From NCBI RefSeq assembly GCF_024519285.1, contig NZ_JAMZCY010000008.1:279922-343921 (forward strand): a stretch of 64,000 bases of DNA, written 5' to 3'. This document shows positions 23,439 through 32,041 of the stretch, one piece after another. Source of the DNA: Cohnella sp. WQ 127256. Its GTDB lineage: Bacteria > Bacillota > Bacilli > Paenibacillales > Paenibacillaceae. Position numbers and translations under genes: made by a program. Numbering within the stretch: the stretch's first letter is position 1; each line of letters opens with the position of its first letter. The notes below the pieces were generated by a model. That model worked only from the letters and a program-made list of their open reading frames with translations, had not been told where the DNA came from and ran no database searches.

Positions 23439-24419
23439 GTGCAACAAACATGTTTTCTTTCCGTTGTTGTCCCCATGTACAACGAGGAAGAGGTTATTGA
23501 AGTGACTTACAACCGCCTAAAGGTGGTTCTTGATAAGCTTGGTGAAACGTACGAAATCGTATTCGTCAACGACGGCAGTAGGGATAAAACCACTCACATT
23601 GTTAGAGGAATATGCGCAGTGGATCATACGGTAAAACTCGTTGATTTTTCTCGCAATTTCGGTCATCAGATCGCGGTAACTGCAGGAATGGACCATTCTA
23701 GCGGGAGAACCGTTGTGTTAATCGATGCAGATTTACAAGACCCACCGGAGCTTATTACCGATATGGTGGCCCGGTGGCGTGAAGGTTATGATGTTGTCTA
23801 TGGGAAGCGGATCGATCGCAAAGGGGAGTCGTGGTTCAAGAAGTTCACCGCGGCGATGTTTTATCGGTTGCTTCGTTCGATGACGTCTGTGAATATTCCA
23901 GTAGATACTGGAGATTTCCGTTTGATGGATCGTAAAGTATGCGATGCTCTCACGTCAATGAGAGAGCGCAGCCGTTTTATTCGCGGAATGGTCAGTTGGG
24001 CGGGCTTCAAGCAAACTTCAGTCGATTACGTACGTGATGAGCGGTTTGCTGGGGAGACCAAATATCCGCTTCGCAAAATGATCAGGCTGTCACTAGACGC
24101 GATGACCTCCTTCTCCACGAGACCTCTCAAGATTGCGAGCATCCTCGGATTTGTATTGTCTGCTGTCGGCTTTGTCTATTTATTCATCGTGCTGTACCAG
24201 CGGATATTCACAGATACAACAACCCAAGGCTGGACTTCGATGATTGCGATTAGCTTATTATTTCACGGGATCACCTTGTCGCTGTTGGGCGTACTTGGGG
24301 AGTATATTGGACGAACCTACGAGGAATCGAAGGGACGTCCATTATATCTCGTCGCTGAAGCCGTTAACTTCTCCACGAGTGCCGAGCCTTCTCGGGAACG
24401 AGAAGCAATCACCAAATAG
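23439..24419 (+). CDS. Polyprenyl-phosphate hexose synthase (GT2, DPM1/GtrB-like)
   Basis: This inverting GT2 enzyme moves a sugar from an NDP-sugar to a polyprenyl phosphate. VVPMYNEEEVI opens the domain, VNDGSRDKT and IDADLQDPPE (the DXD-type site) follow, then DTGDFRLMDR. Two C-terminal TM helices (about 235-260 and 270-295) anchor it, as in GtrB and bacterial dolichol-phosphate-mannose synthases. The start is GTG 23439 with GGGGGAG eight bases upstream. It follows the GT39 gene by 20 bases, so the two form a donor-synthase/transferase pair for protein O-glycosylation. Which hexose is used cannot be told. Confidence 0.85.
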   Translation: MQQTCFLSVVVPMYNEEEVIEVTYNRLKVVLDKLGETYEIVFVNDGSRDKTTHIVRGICAVDHTVKLVDFSRNFGHQIAVTAGMDHSSGRTVVLIDADLQDPPELITDMVARWREGYDVVYGKRIDRKGESWFKKFTAAMFYRLLRSMTSVNIPVDTGDFRLMDRKVCDALTSMRERSRFIRGMVSWAGFKQTSVDYVRDERFAGETKYPLRKMIRLSLDAMTSFSTRPLKIASILGFVLSAVGFVYLFIVLYQRIFTDTTTQGWTSMIAISLLFHGITLSLLGVLGEYIGRTYEESKGRPLYLVAEAVNFSTSAEPSREREAITK

Positions 24420-24452
24420 AAATAGGTGTACTGAAATCAATATTGATGGATG

Positions 24453-25340
24453 CTAAGGAAGCCGTAGCATGCTGGATGTGGTTATTGGCTTCCCGACGGA
24501 TATTCGGTAATCCGTCGGGGATTGATTGTACCAACGACGGAATTGCTTGGAGAAATAGAGCGCGTCAAGGAATCCGACGGAGGAAGCGATCTGTTCGACG
24601 GTTAATTCAGGCCGCTCGCGCAGTAATCTTCTGCCGTGATCAACCCTTAGCTTAGTGAGAAAAGTGACAGGTGAGAGGCTCGTATGCTGTTTGAACAAGC
24701 GAGACAAATAAGCTCTGTTATAGCCTAGAGTCTCTGCCATTACTTCAATCGTTACTGGCTCTGCGTATTGTGTTGACAAGTAACTGATAACTTGCCTCAC
24801 CAGTTCATCGCTATGTGAATCCGGTCGGATTGGAGATTGTGTGATCTCTGCCGTAGTTTCATGTAGACTTGCGAGCAACAGGTGGAGATGACCAGATGCT
24901 AATAGGGATGCTGAGCTGCCTCGTGCACGAAAGGCTTCGAAGATAGCAAGACACTGCTCACCAGGCGTAGTATTAACCCCAGAGTTCACGATCGGGTATT
25001 CCAAGCTAAGCCCAGCCTCAGTGACAAGAGTTTGTGCTTGTGTACCTGTAAAAGCGACCCAACGATAGAACCAGGGAGCTTCCTCGTCAGATACATAGTG
25101 AAACAGTTGCCCAGGTGGAATGAGAAAGCTATCCCCTGCCGCAAGCTCCGCGGTAATGTCCCCCATTCGAAATGTACCTTTTCCCGATATCACATGATGG
25201 AGTAAATAATAATCGACAACTTTAGGCCCAATATGATGCTGCGGCTTTGTTTGACTTTCACCCGCGAACAGGACGGTCAGCTCTCGGGTGTGTAAGCTGA
25301 CGGGATTGGAAACGACTTGATAGGTTGTATTGTTGCTCAC
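24453..25340 (-). CDS. AraC-family regulator, probably of the gal operon
   Basis: This 295-residue transcription factor has an N-terminal cupin sugar-sensing domain (VDYYLLHHVISGKG, FLIPPGQLFHYVSD). Two helix-turn-helix motifs follow at the C-terminus (VMAETLGYNRAYLSRLFKQ and VEQIASSVGFLDALYFSKQF). It is divergent from galK with 179 bases between, the usual arrangement for a local activator, so galactose or a galactoside is the probable inducer. A -10-like TATAAT for this gene lies at 25383-25378 on the minus strand. The link to galactose is inference from position. Confidence 0.83.
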   Translation of the reverse strand: MSNNTTYQVVSNPVSLHTRELTVLFAGESQTKPQHHIGPKVVDYYLLHHVISGKGTFRMGDITAELAAGDSFLIPPGQLFHYVSDEEAPWFYRWVAFTGTQAQTLVTEAGLSLEYPIVNSGVNTTPGEQCLAIFEAFRARGSSASLLASGHLHLLLASLHETTAEITQSPIRPDSHSDELVRQVISYLSTQYAEPVTIEVMAETLGYNRAYLSRLFKQHTSLSPVTFLTKLRVDHGRRLLRERPELTVEQIASSVGFLDALYFSKQFRRWYNQSPTDYRISVGKPITTSSMLRLP

Positions 25341-25519
25341 ACACGATTCCCCCTAATAAGCTAAGCCTGATCCTTAAATTATAACATTTTCAAGATTGAA
25401 ATATTATTCAAAAGTCACATTTCTCCATATGGAAAGCATATCAATCCATTTCGTTAACAGAGTAAGTTTCGTTATAATAGGATCATACAACGATATACTA
25501 AGGAGAGTTGATTTTCTAG
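25341..25519. promoter_or_regulatory. Divergent regulatory region between the AraC gene and galK
   Basis: TATAAT at 25473-25478 is a consensus -10 for galK but lacks a good -35 (TTCGTT at 17 bases), which suits an activator-dependent promoter. For the AraC gene a TATAAT lies on the minus strand at 25383-25378, also with a poor -35. TTGAA/TTCAA inverted arms around 25396-25411 are possible regulator half-sites. I see no clear CcpA site. Confidence 0.5.
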
Positions 25520-26701
25520 ATGACACAGCTTATGGAGTTGAAACAGGATTTCGTTCAGAGATTTGGTGGTATAGAAGCTGATATTATGGTCTTTCATGCA
25601 CCTGGCCGTGTAAATCTGATAGGCGAGCATACCGATTATAATGGCGGTTCGGTATTTCCGGCGGCTCTTACATTCGGTACGACGCTGCTTATCGCTCCAA
25701 GGAATGATCGTAAGCTCGGATTTGCTTCGACCAACTTTCCTTTAATGAAGGAAATTCCGCTTGAAAATGTGACTTTTGCTGAAGAGGATGACTGGGCGAA
25801 CTATCCGAAGGGTGTCGTATGGGAACTGAAGCAAAGAGGGATCGACCTGAGCCAAGGGTATAGCTTCCTGTTTCATGGCGAGATTCCGAATGGTGCGGGA
25901 TTATCCTCGTCGGCTTCCATTGAAGTTGTCACGGCATTCGCCCTACTCTCTATGGAGGGTAAACCAACGGATACGGTGCAAATTGCGCTGTGGTCTCAGC
26001 ATGCAGAAAATGAATTTATCGGTGTGAAATGCGGAATTATGGATCAGTTTGCAGTTGCTAACGGTCGTAAAGACCATGCGATTCTGTTGGATTGTGATAC
26101 CTTGAAGTACGAATTAGTTCCTTTCGAATCTGGCGAATACAAGCTCGTCATTGGAAATACGAACAAGCGCCGCGGATTAGTAGATTCCAAATATAACGAA
26201 CGCCGTTCGCAATGCGATCAGGCCGTTCAAGATCTAAAGCAAGCCTTCCCTGAGCTCACATTACTTGGTCAATTGACGCTGGAGCAGTATGAGGCGAACG
26301 AACACCTTATCCAGGATGAAACTGTTCGCCGCCGTGCTCGCCACGTCGTAGAAGAAATTCATCGTGTTGGACGTTCAATGGAAGTGTTAACTAATAACGA
26401 TCTAGAAGCATTTGGGAAGCTGATGAACGCCTCACATGATTCACTTCGCGATCTGTACGAAGTGACAGGAGTCGAGCTAGATACGATGGTAGACGCAGCA
26501 CGTTCTGTGCCGGGTGTCCTAGGCTCACGTATGACAGGTGCAGGCTTCGGAGGCTGCACAGTATCGCTGGTACATCAAGATTCCGTAGAGAAATTTATTG
26601 CAGATGTGGGTAAACAATACGAAGCAGCAACAGGTCTTACACCTGCGTTCTATGTATGCGATATCGGTGATGGTGTTCACCAAATCAAAGAGGAGGCGTA
26701 A
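25520..26701 (+). CDS. galK: Galactokinase
   Basis: This enzyme phosphorylates galactose at C1 in the Leloir pathway. The GHMP-kinase signature GRVNLIGEHTDYNGG is near residue 30. The phosphate loop reads PNGAGLSSSASIE, the catalytic Asp lies in CGIMDQFAV, and the C-terminal motif is GSRMTGAGFGGC. Length of 393 residues is standard. AAGGAGAG lies about 12 bases before ATG 25520, slightly far; ATG 25532 is the alternative. It is first in galK-galE-galT-mutarotase, with galE only three bases downstream. Confidence 0.96.
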   Translation: MTQLMELKQDFVQRFGGIEADIMVFHAPGRVNLIGEHTDYNGGSVFPAALTFGTTLLIAPRNDRKLGFASTNFPLMKEIPLENVTFAEEDDWANYPKGVVWELKQRGIDLSQGYSFLFHGEIPNGAGLSSSASIEVVTAFALLSMEGKPTDTVQIALWSQHAENEFIGVKCGIMDQFAVANGRKDHAILLDCDTLKYELVPFESGEYKLVIGNTNKRRGLVDSKYNERRSQCDQAVQDLKQAFPELTLLGQLTLEQYEANEHLIQDETVRRRARHVVEEIHRVGRSMEVLTNNDLEAFGKLMNASHDSLRDLYEVTGVELDTMVDAARSVPGVLGSRMTGAGFGGCTVSLVHQDSVEKFIADVGKQYEAATGLTPAFYVCDIGDGVHQIKEEA

Positions 26702-26704
26702 GCC

Positions 26705-27691
26705 ATGGCGGTACTTGTTACAGGTGGTGCGGGTTATATCGGTTCTCATGCGGTAGCGGCATTGTTGGAGAAGGGCGAGCAGGTAGTCATCGTCGATAAT
26801 TTATATCAGGGACATAAAGCTGCGCTGCTTGGTGGGAAGTTATACGAGGGCGATCTGCGTGATGCGGATTTCCTAGCTACCGTATTTCAAGAGAACGACA
26901 TTGATGGTGTAATCCATTTTGCAGCCAATTCTTTGGTCGGCGAGAGTATGAAGGATCCTGGTAAGTACTATCATAACAATGTTTACGGAACCTTGTGCCT
27001 GCTAGAACAAATGCAGAAGGCGGGTGTGTCCCGTATCGTGTTCTCTTCAACAGCAGCTACTTATGGGGAGCCAGAACGAGTGCCCATCGATGAGTATGAT
27101 CGTACGATGCCAACGAACGCTTATGGGGAAACGAAGCTGGCCATGGAGAAAATGATTCGTTGGTTCGACGTTGCGCATGGCATTAAATTCATATCTTTGC
27201 GTTATTTCAATGCAGCAGGCGCTCATATTTCTGGACAAATCGGAGAAGATCATAGTCCAGAAACGCATTTAGTTCCACTGGTGCTGCAAGTCGCATTAGG
27301 TCAACGCGATTGTATATCCGTCTTCGGAGAGGATTACCCGACAGAGGATGGCACATGTATCCGCGATTATGTTCATGTTAGTGACTTGGCGGATGCACAT
27401 ATTCTTGCTTTAGAGCGGCTTCGCCAAGGTGGGGATAGTGCGATCTACAATCTAGGCAGTGGTAACGGCTATTCCGTTAAACAGGTTATCGATGTGTCCA
27501 GACAAGTTACGGGTCATCCGATTCCAGCTAAAATCGAACCTCGCCGCGCAGGAGATCCTGCTGTGCTGATCGCCTCATCTGATCGAGCTCGTAAAGAGCT
27601 TGGCTGGGCTCCGAAACGTGAGGAGCTAGAACAAATCGTTGCTAGCTCATGGGAATGGCATCGCACACATCCGAACGGATATAAGCAGTAA
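26705..27691 (+). CDS. galE: UDP-glucose 4-epimerase
   Basis: This enzyme interconverts UDP-galactose and UDP-glucose. The NAD-binding GGAGYIGSH is at the N-terminus, HFAAN follows, the catalytic YGETK (Tyr-x-x-x-Lys) is near residue 140, and RYFNAAGA follows. It is an extended short-chain dehydrogenase of 328 residues, normal length. It begins three bases after galK, and the galT ribosome site overlaps the region just past its stop. Besides galactose use, its product can feed UDP-galactose into surface glycans. Confidence 0.95.
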   Translation: MAVLVTGGAGYIGSHAVAALLEKGEQVVIVDNLYQGHKAALLGGKLYEGDLRDADFLATVFQENDIDGVIHFAANSLVGESMKDPGKYYHNNVYGTLCLLEQMQKAGVSRIVFSSTAATYGEPERVPIDEYDRTMPTNAYGETKLAMEKMIRWFDVAHGIKFISLRYFNAAGAHISGQIGEDHSPETHLVPLVLQVALGQRDCISVFGEDYPTEDGTCIRDYVHVSDLADAHILALERLRQGGDSAIYNLGSGNGYSVKQVIDVSRQVTGHPIPAKIEPRRAGDPAVLIASSDRARKELGWAPKREELEQIVASSWEWHRTHPNGYKQ

Positions 27692-27706
27692 TTGGGAGGT
27701 CAATGC

Positions 27707-29299
27707 ATGAACAATACAACATCAATCCCATTAGAAACACCTGAGCAAATGCTTGTTCTTGCTATTGAGAGGTTAGTTGAGTTTGCGCTTCATCAAGGAC
27801 TGATCGAACCTCTGGATCGAGATCTAGCACGTAATGCGCTATTAGATCTATTCTCACTCAAGGAACCTTTGGAAGGTATTCATATAGATCCGGCCACTCT
27901 ACCGGATAGTCCGGTTATTCTTCTTGAGCCTTTGCTGGATGCAGCTGTTGAGCTAGGTTTGTTGCCTGATGATACGTTAACTTATCGTGACTTGTTCGAT
28001 GCTCGGATCATGGGTTTGTTAATGCCGAAGCCCTCGGAAGCTTATCGTCAATACGTGCAACTAGTCGCAGAACACGGAGCGATCCGTGCGACCGATTGGT
28101 TCTATAAGCTAAACATCGATTCGAACTATATTCGCATGGATCGTATCCGGAAAAACGGATATTGGAAGCATCGCACTTCGGATGGGGACCTGGAAATTAC
28201 CGTTAACCTATCTAAGCCGGAGAAGGACCCGAAGGAAATCGCATTGCTTAAGACGCTACCGCAGTCGCATTATCCGAAATGTCTGCTATGCAAAGAAAAT
28301 GTCGGGTACGCTGGCCGTCCCGATCATCCTGCGCGTCAGAACTTGCGTGTGTTACCCGTTGCACTGCAAGGAGAATCATGGTTTTTCCAATACTCTCCTT
28401 ACGTATATTATAACGAGCATAGCATCGTCTTCTGTGGTGAACATATTCCGATGAAAATCTCTCCTGCGACGTTTAATCGCTTGTTAGATTTTGTAGAGGA
28501 ATTTCCTCATTACTTTATCGGCTCTAATGCAGATTTGCCTATCGTTGGAGGCTCGATACTAAACCATGACCATTTCCAAGCAGGCCGTCATGTATTCCCG
28601 ATGGAGAAGGCTTCCGTGCTGGAATGGTTGAACTGTGCTCAGGAGCCTGAGGTAACAATCGGGGTTGTCCAGTGGCCGATGTCTGTGCTGCGATTGCGTT
28701 CTAGCAATCGTCAAGCCATTCTTAACGTAGCGGCTGATGTTCTTGCTAAATGGCGTGCTTACAGTGATCCGACCGTAGATATCATTGCTTTCAGTGAGCG
28801 AGATGAGGGTCGTGTGGAACACAATACGATCACGCCAATTGCAAGACTCAAGGACAACGCTGTATACGAATTGGATCTGGTGTTGCGAAACAATCGTACA
28901 AGTGCGGAGCATCCGGATGGTATATTCCACCCTCATCAAGAGCTCCATCACATTAAGAAAGAAAATATTGGACTTATCGAGGTTATGGGTCTCGCCGTGC
29001 TGCCAGGCCGGCTTCAGGTTGAGCTAGGACAAATCGCGGATATTGTTACGGGACGTACTCCGTATGATGAAGCTGCAATTGCCTCACCGGAGCATCCTTT
29101 GAACAAGCATGCAGATTGGATATGGACGCTAGTTGATCTTTACGGTACAGATGGATCTGACGAAGCCATTCAACTGCTACTGCAAGCGGATGTGGGAGAT
29201 AAATTCCATGCCGTTCTACAGAATGCAGGGGTATATAAGGGGAACGAGAACGGACGTAATGCATTTCAACGCTTCCTTGTGGCTTCCGCTTTAGTGTAA
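27707..29299 (+). CDS. galT: UDP-glucose--hexose-1-phosphate uridylyltransferase (type 2 GalT)
   Basis: This enzyme swaps UMP between UDP-glucose and galactose 1-phosphate. It is of the long Firmicute type (GalT2, about 530 residues) rather than the short E. coli type. The active-site motif reads NHDHFQAGRH (His-x-His-x-Gln), with CLLCKENVGYAGRP upstream. I take ATG 27707, six bases behind GGAGGT; the frame extends to a TTG at 27692 that lies before the ribosome site. It is third in the operon. Confidence 0.94.
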   Translation: MNNTTSIPLETPEQMLVLAIERLVEFALHQGLIEPLDRDLARNALLDLFSLKEPLEGIHIDPATLPDSPVILLEPLLDAAVELGLLPDDTLTYRDLFDARIMGLLMPKPSEAYRQYVQLVAEHGAIRATDWFYKLNIDSNYIRMDRIRKNGYWKHRTSDGDLEITVNLSKPEKDPKEIALLKTLPQSHYPKCLLCKENVGYAGRPDHPARQNLRVLPVALQGESWFFQYSPYVYYNEHSIVFCGEHIPMKISPATFNRLLDFVEEFPHYFIGSNADLPIVGGSILNHDHFQAGRHVFPMEKASVLEWLNCAQEPEVTIGVVQWPMSVLRLRSSNRQAILNVAADVLAKWRAYSDPTVDIIAFSERDEGRVEHNTITPIARLKDNAVYELDLVLRNNRTSAEHPDGIFHPHQELHHIKKENIGLIEVMGLAVLPGRLQVELGQIADIVTGRTPYDEAAIASPEHPLNKHADWIWTLVDLYGTDGSDEAIQLLLQADVGDKFHAVLQNAGVYKGNENGRNAFQRFLVASALV

Positions 29300-29344
29300 G
29301 GTTACAGGATTGTTTATGATCTGGGAACGGGGTGTAGATTATTC

Positions 29345-30274
29345 ATGACAACGATTATACAAGAAGTTCAGCATGAGCAATGGGGACGCTGCGTGTCATT
29401 GAGCAATGCAAGCATCCAACTATTAGCTACACTTGATTATGGCCCAAGGATCATTCATCTTTCCTCACAAGAGGGTAAGAACTTATTTTTCGAGGATACC
29501 TCAAATGAGATCGAACAAGGCGGCGATGCATTCGCACCCGTCGGAGGCGGCAGTTGGAAAATCTACGGAGGCCATCGGTTATGGACAAGTCCGGAGAGAA
29601 TTCCGCGCACGACCTATCCCGATAACGAGCCTGTACTATGGGAGCAAATCGGTGATCATGCCATTGTTCTACGGTCGAAGCAAGAGCATTGGAATCAAAT
29701 TACGAAAGCCATTGAGATTCATTCCGATCCATCAGAAGCCAGCATAAAAGTCATTCATCACGTGACGAATAATGGCGCATGGCCGATTTCCTTCGCACCT
29801 TGGGCTTTGTCTGTTATGGGGGCTGGTGGGCGTGCAATCGTTCCAATGACTGGGTCAGATAATGGGCTTTTACCTAATCGCAGATTCATTCTATGGCCGT
29901 ATAGCCGTCTCAACGATCCACGTATATCCTTCACGGAATCCGCTTTGGTTGTAGACCAAGGAGAAGGACCAACGCCGTACAAATTCGGAAGCGATAACGA
30001 AGCGGGATGGGCCGCTTATAGCAACCATGGAGATACATTCATTAAGAGCTATGAGCCGGTAGTAGGCGGAAGTTACCCGGATTTTGGAGTGTCATTCGAA
30101 TTGTATACGAATAGCTTGATGGTTGAACTGGAGACCCTCGGTCAGTATCAGGAGGTCGAGTCGGGTGCTACGGTTGAGCATGTTGAAACTTGGCAGGTTG
30201 TGAAGGGATTGGATTTGAGGAAAAAGGTACTGGAAGAAGCGGTTACCTTATTACAGCCATACGTCAATAAATAA
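29345..30274 (+). CDS. Aldose 1-epimerase-like (DUF4380) protein
   Basis: This 309-residue protein has the galactose-mutarotase superfamily beta-sandwich pattern and resembles DUF4380 proteins more than classical GalM. Marks are LLATLDYGPRIIHLS at the start, GGHRLWTSPE near residue 78, FAPWALSVM, and GNSYPDFGVSFELYTN-like sequence toward the end (here GGSYPDFGVSFEL). As fourth gene of the gal operon it may interconvert anomers of galactose or of a galactoside. A terminator follows at 30294-30330. The catalytic residues are not obvious to me. Confidence 0.72.
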   Translation: MTTIIQEVQHEQWGRCVSLSNASIQLLATLDYGPRIIHLSSQEGKNLFFEDTSNEIEQGGDAFAPVGGGSWKIYGGHRLWTSPERIPRTTYPDNEPVLWEQIGDHAIVLRSKQEHWNQITKAIEIHSDPSEASIKVIHHVTNNGAWPISFAPWALSVMGAGGRAIVPMTGSDNGLLPNRRFILWPYSRLNDPRISFTESALVVDQGEGPTPYKFGSDNEAGWAAYSNHGDTFIKSYEPVVGGSYPDFGVSFELYTNSLMVELETLGQYQEVESGATVEHVETWQVVKGLDLRKKVLEEAVTLLQPYVNK

Positions 30275-30293
30275 AATTGCCCTAATAAACTAA

Positions 30294-30330
30294 GAACCCG
30301 CCCATGAACAAGTCGTGTGGCGGGTTTTTT
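30294..30330. terminator. Terminator between the gal operon and the LysR gene
   Basis: AACCCGCC and GGCGGGTT form an 8-bp stem with a 16-base loop and a TTTTTT run on the plus strand. The two flanking genes converge on it. Confidence 0.85.
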
Positions 30331-30332
30331 CA

Positions 30333-31235
30333 TTAGGGGCTAGTAGGTGCATAAGCTACGTTATCCAATTCGGAGAGCAGCTCGATCATATGCTGGATAG
30401 CAGGGTTTAACCATTTTTTCTTGTGATAGACGATTTGTGTGTAGAAGGTAATGTCGGGGTGCGTGAAAGGCAATGCGACCAACCGCTGTTCGGATAACTC
30501 ACGAGTTACGGCTATTTGAGGCACGAGAGCAATCCCAAGTCCGTAGCTCACACACTGCTTAATGGCTTCAAGACTTCCGAATTCATGGTGGATGTGATAA
30601 GTGACCCCATTATTTCCTAGGAGTTTTTCGAATGCAGCACGATATGTGCATCCCTGTTCCGTCGTTATTAAGAATTGTCCGTCTAATTCTGCAATACCAA
30701 TCTGATCAGTAGTGGAAAGAGGGTGTCCTGGTTTGGCGACAAGAACGAGCGGTTCTTGACGGATGATGATCGATTCGATGTCGTCATCCCTGACAGGATA
30801 GTCAATGACAATACCTAGATCCAGCAAACCCATTCGAATTGAATGCAGAATGACTGTCTCCACAAGCGGATTCACCTGCAGATTAATTTCGGGGAAGCTT
30901 TGCAGGAAGCGATGAAATAGGGGAGGGAGGTAAAAAGCCATTAGCGATTCGATCGTGCCTATTTCCAAGGTGCCCTTCGCTTGTCTAGCAATTGACCGTT
31001 TGGAATCATCATAAATTTCTAGAATCCTAATGAATGTATCGCGGAGCTGTTCACCTGCGGACGTCAACCTCATCGAACGCCCAAACCGCTCGAATAGAAC
31101 GACTCCATATTCATTTTCCAGCTTTTGAATTTGCGCGGTAACGCTCGATTGCACGTAGCCTAAGTTTTCTGCCGCTTTCGTGAAGCTTTGACAACGAGCA
31201 ACCTCTAAGAATGACCTCATGTAAATTAAATCCAA
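30333..31235 (-). CDS. LysR-family transcriptional regulator
   Basis: This 300-residue LysR regulator has the N-terminal winged helix (FLEVARCQSFTKAAENLGYVQSSV, then LERFGRSMRLTSAGE-like sequence). The effector domain has ESLMAFYLPPLFHRF and SLEAIKQCVSYGLGIALVP. The start is the TTG at 31235, which gives the usual LysR opening (MDLIYMRSFLEVA); the ATG at 31220 would trim it. No obvious target is divergent from it: the gene upstream is the small one at 31270, on the same strand. Its regulon is unknown. Confidence 0.85.
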   Translation of the reverse strand: MDLIYMRSFLEVARCQSFTKAAENLGYVQSSVTAQIQKLENEYGVVLFERFGRSMRLTSAGEQLRDTFIRILEIYDDSKRSIARQAKGTLEIGTIESLMAFYLPPLFHRFLQSFPEINLQVNPLVETVILHSIRMGLLDLGIVIDYPVRDDDIESIIIRQEPLVLVAKPGHPLSTTDQIGIAELDGQFLITTEQGCTYRAAFEKLLGNNGVTYHIHHEFGSLEAIKQCVSYGLGIALVPQIAVTRELSEQRLVALPFTHPDITFYTQIVYHKKKWLNPAIQHMIELLSELDNVAYAPTSP

Positions 31236-31269
31236 TCCTAATCACCGCCCTCTTGCGATCCATAGCCGG

Positions 31270-31434
31270 TTATCTGATCAGGGACGTGAACATTGCCTTC
31301 AGGTTTCCCCACACAATCGAGCGGGACGGAGTGACCTTAGCATTATTCCATTCCACTGATCTAGATAACTGAATTTCACGTTCTTGGAGATCGCTTTCCC
31401 ATATTTTATAGACGATATACTCATGAATCAACAT
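31270..31434 (-). CDS. Small hypothetical protein (54 residues)
   Basis: I do not recognise this short product. It begins MLIHEYIVYKIWESDLQ and ends AMFTSLIR, is hydrophilic with mixed charge, and has three Trp residues. The case for a real gene is the very strong ribosome site AGGAGGT eight bases before the ATG, plus a sensible composition. It lies 35 bases upstream of the LysR gene on the same strand and may be co-transcribed. A plausible -10 (TATGAT) lies upstream near 31464-31469. Confidence 0.55.
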   Translation of the reverse strand: MLIHEYIVYKIWESDLQEREIQLSRSVEWNNAKVTPSRSIVWGNLKAMFTSLIR

Positions 31435-31587
31435 TTTTCTCGACCTCCTGCCTTCTCTTTGATATTTATCATATCAGCGCGAAGGGAGAACGAGTTATTG
31501 AGTCTTTTTCATGCTAGGTATCAATATTATCGATGGAAACGCGACCAATGCAGTAGTTCGATTCAAACAGTTAGTTTGTGTTTGAAC

Positions 31588-31620
31588 AAAAAAAGCACGG
31601 GTATGTTGACAGCCCATGCT
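31588..31620 (-). terminator. Terminator of the DUF1128 gene
   Basis: On the minus strand AGCATGGG (31620-31613) pairs with CCCGTGCT (31601-31594) with one G-U pair, followed by TTTTTTT. Confidence 0.8.
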
Positions 31621-31632
31621 CTAAAATGTTTT

Positions 31633-31854
31633 TTACGCGCGTAACTTGCCCAGTTCGGATACTAAAGCTTCAACCTCGCTAATACTGAATCTATCCTTTG
31701 AACTGACCATGTCGTAAATATCCTTTAGATCCTCGTATTTGTCAGAGGTAAAGCTAGAGGCTTGCATGGCTGCTCCAGTTGCCATTCTGAGCTTGGTTTT
31801 GATGGCCTCGATCATATATTCTACATTTTGCTGTGATGGTTGGTTTAAGTCCAT
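31633..31854 (-). CDS. DUF1128 family protein
   Basis: This 73-residue, mostly helical cytoplasmic protein matches the small Bacilli-specific DUF1128 family. The opening MDLNQPSQQNVEYMIEAIK, the middle YEDLKDIYDMVSSKD and the end VSELGKLRA are all typical. ATG 31854 has GAGGAAG upstream and gives the family length; the frame is open about 40 codons further. It is divergent from yyaC. No function is known for the family. Confidence 0.88.
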   Translation of the reverse strand: MDLNQPSQQNVEYMIEAIKTKLRMATGAAMQASSFTSDKYEDLKDIYDMVSSKDRFSISEVEALVSELGKLRA

Positions 31855-32041
31855 AATAAACTTCCTCTCATACTGACTAGTGATGATGTTATTGTAACAT
31901 AGGGAAGGAGCATGACGCTCGAAAACCTTCTCGTGGTTAAGTTTAACTTGTTGAACCTGCATGATAGGTGGCATTCCGAATGGAGGAATGGTAACCTGAA
32001 AGAAACATGGTGGAGAACTGCGTTACATAGGGGAGATTCTC

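Noticed and set aside
25430..25480. CcpA catabolite-repression site before galK
   Set aside because: The nearest match (TGTTAACGAAAT on the minus strand, about 25450-25461) lacks the required second half ending in CA.
31384..31644. Plus-strand open frame of 86 codons opposite the 54-residue gene
   Set aside because: No ribosome site. It covers the terminator of the DUF1128 gene and is antisense to a frame with a strong AGGAGGT site.
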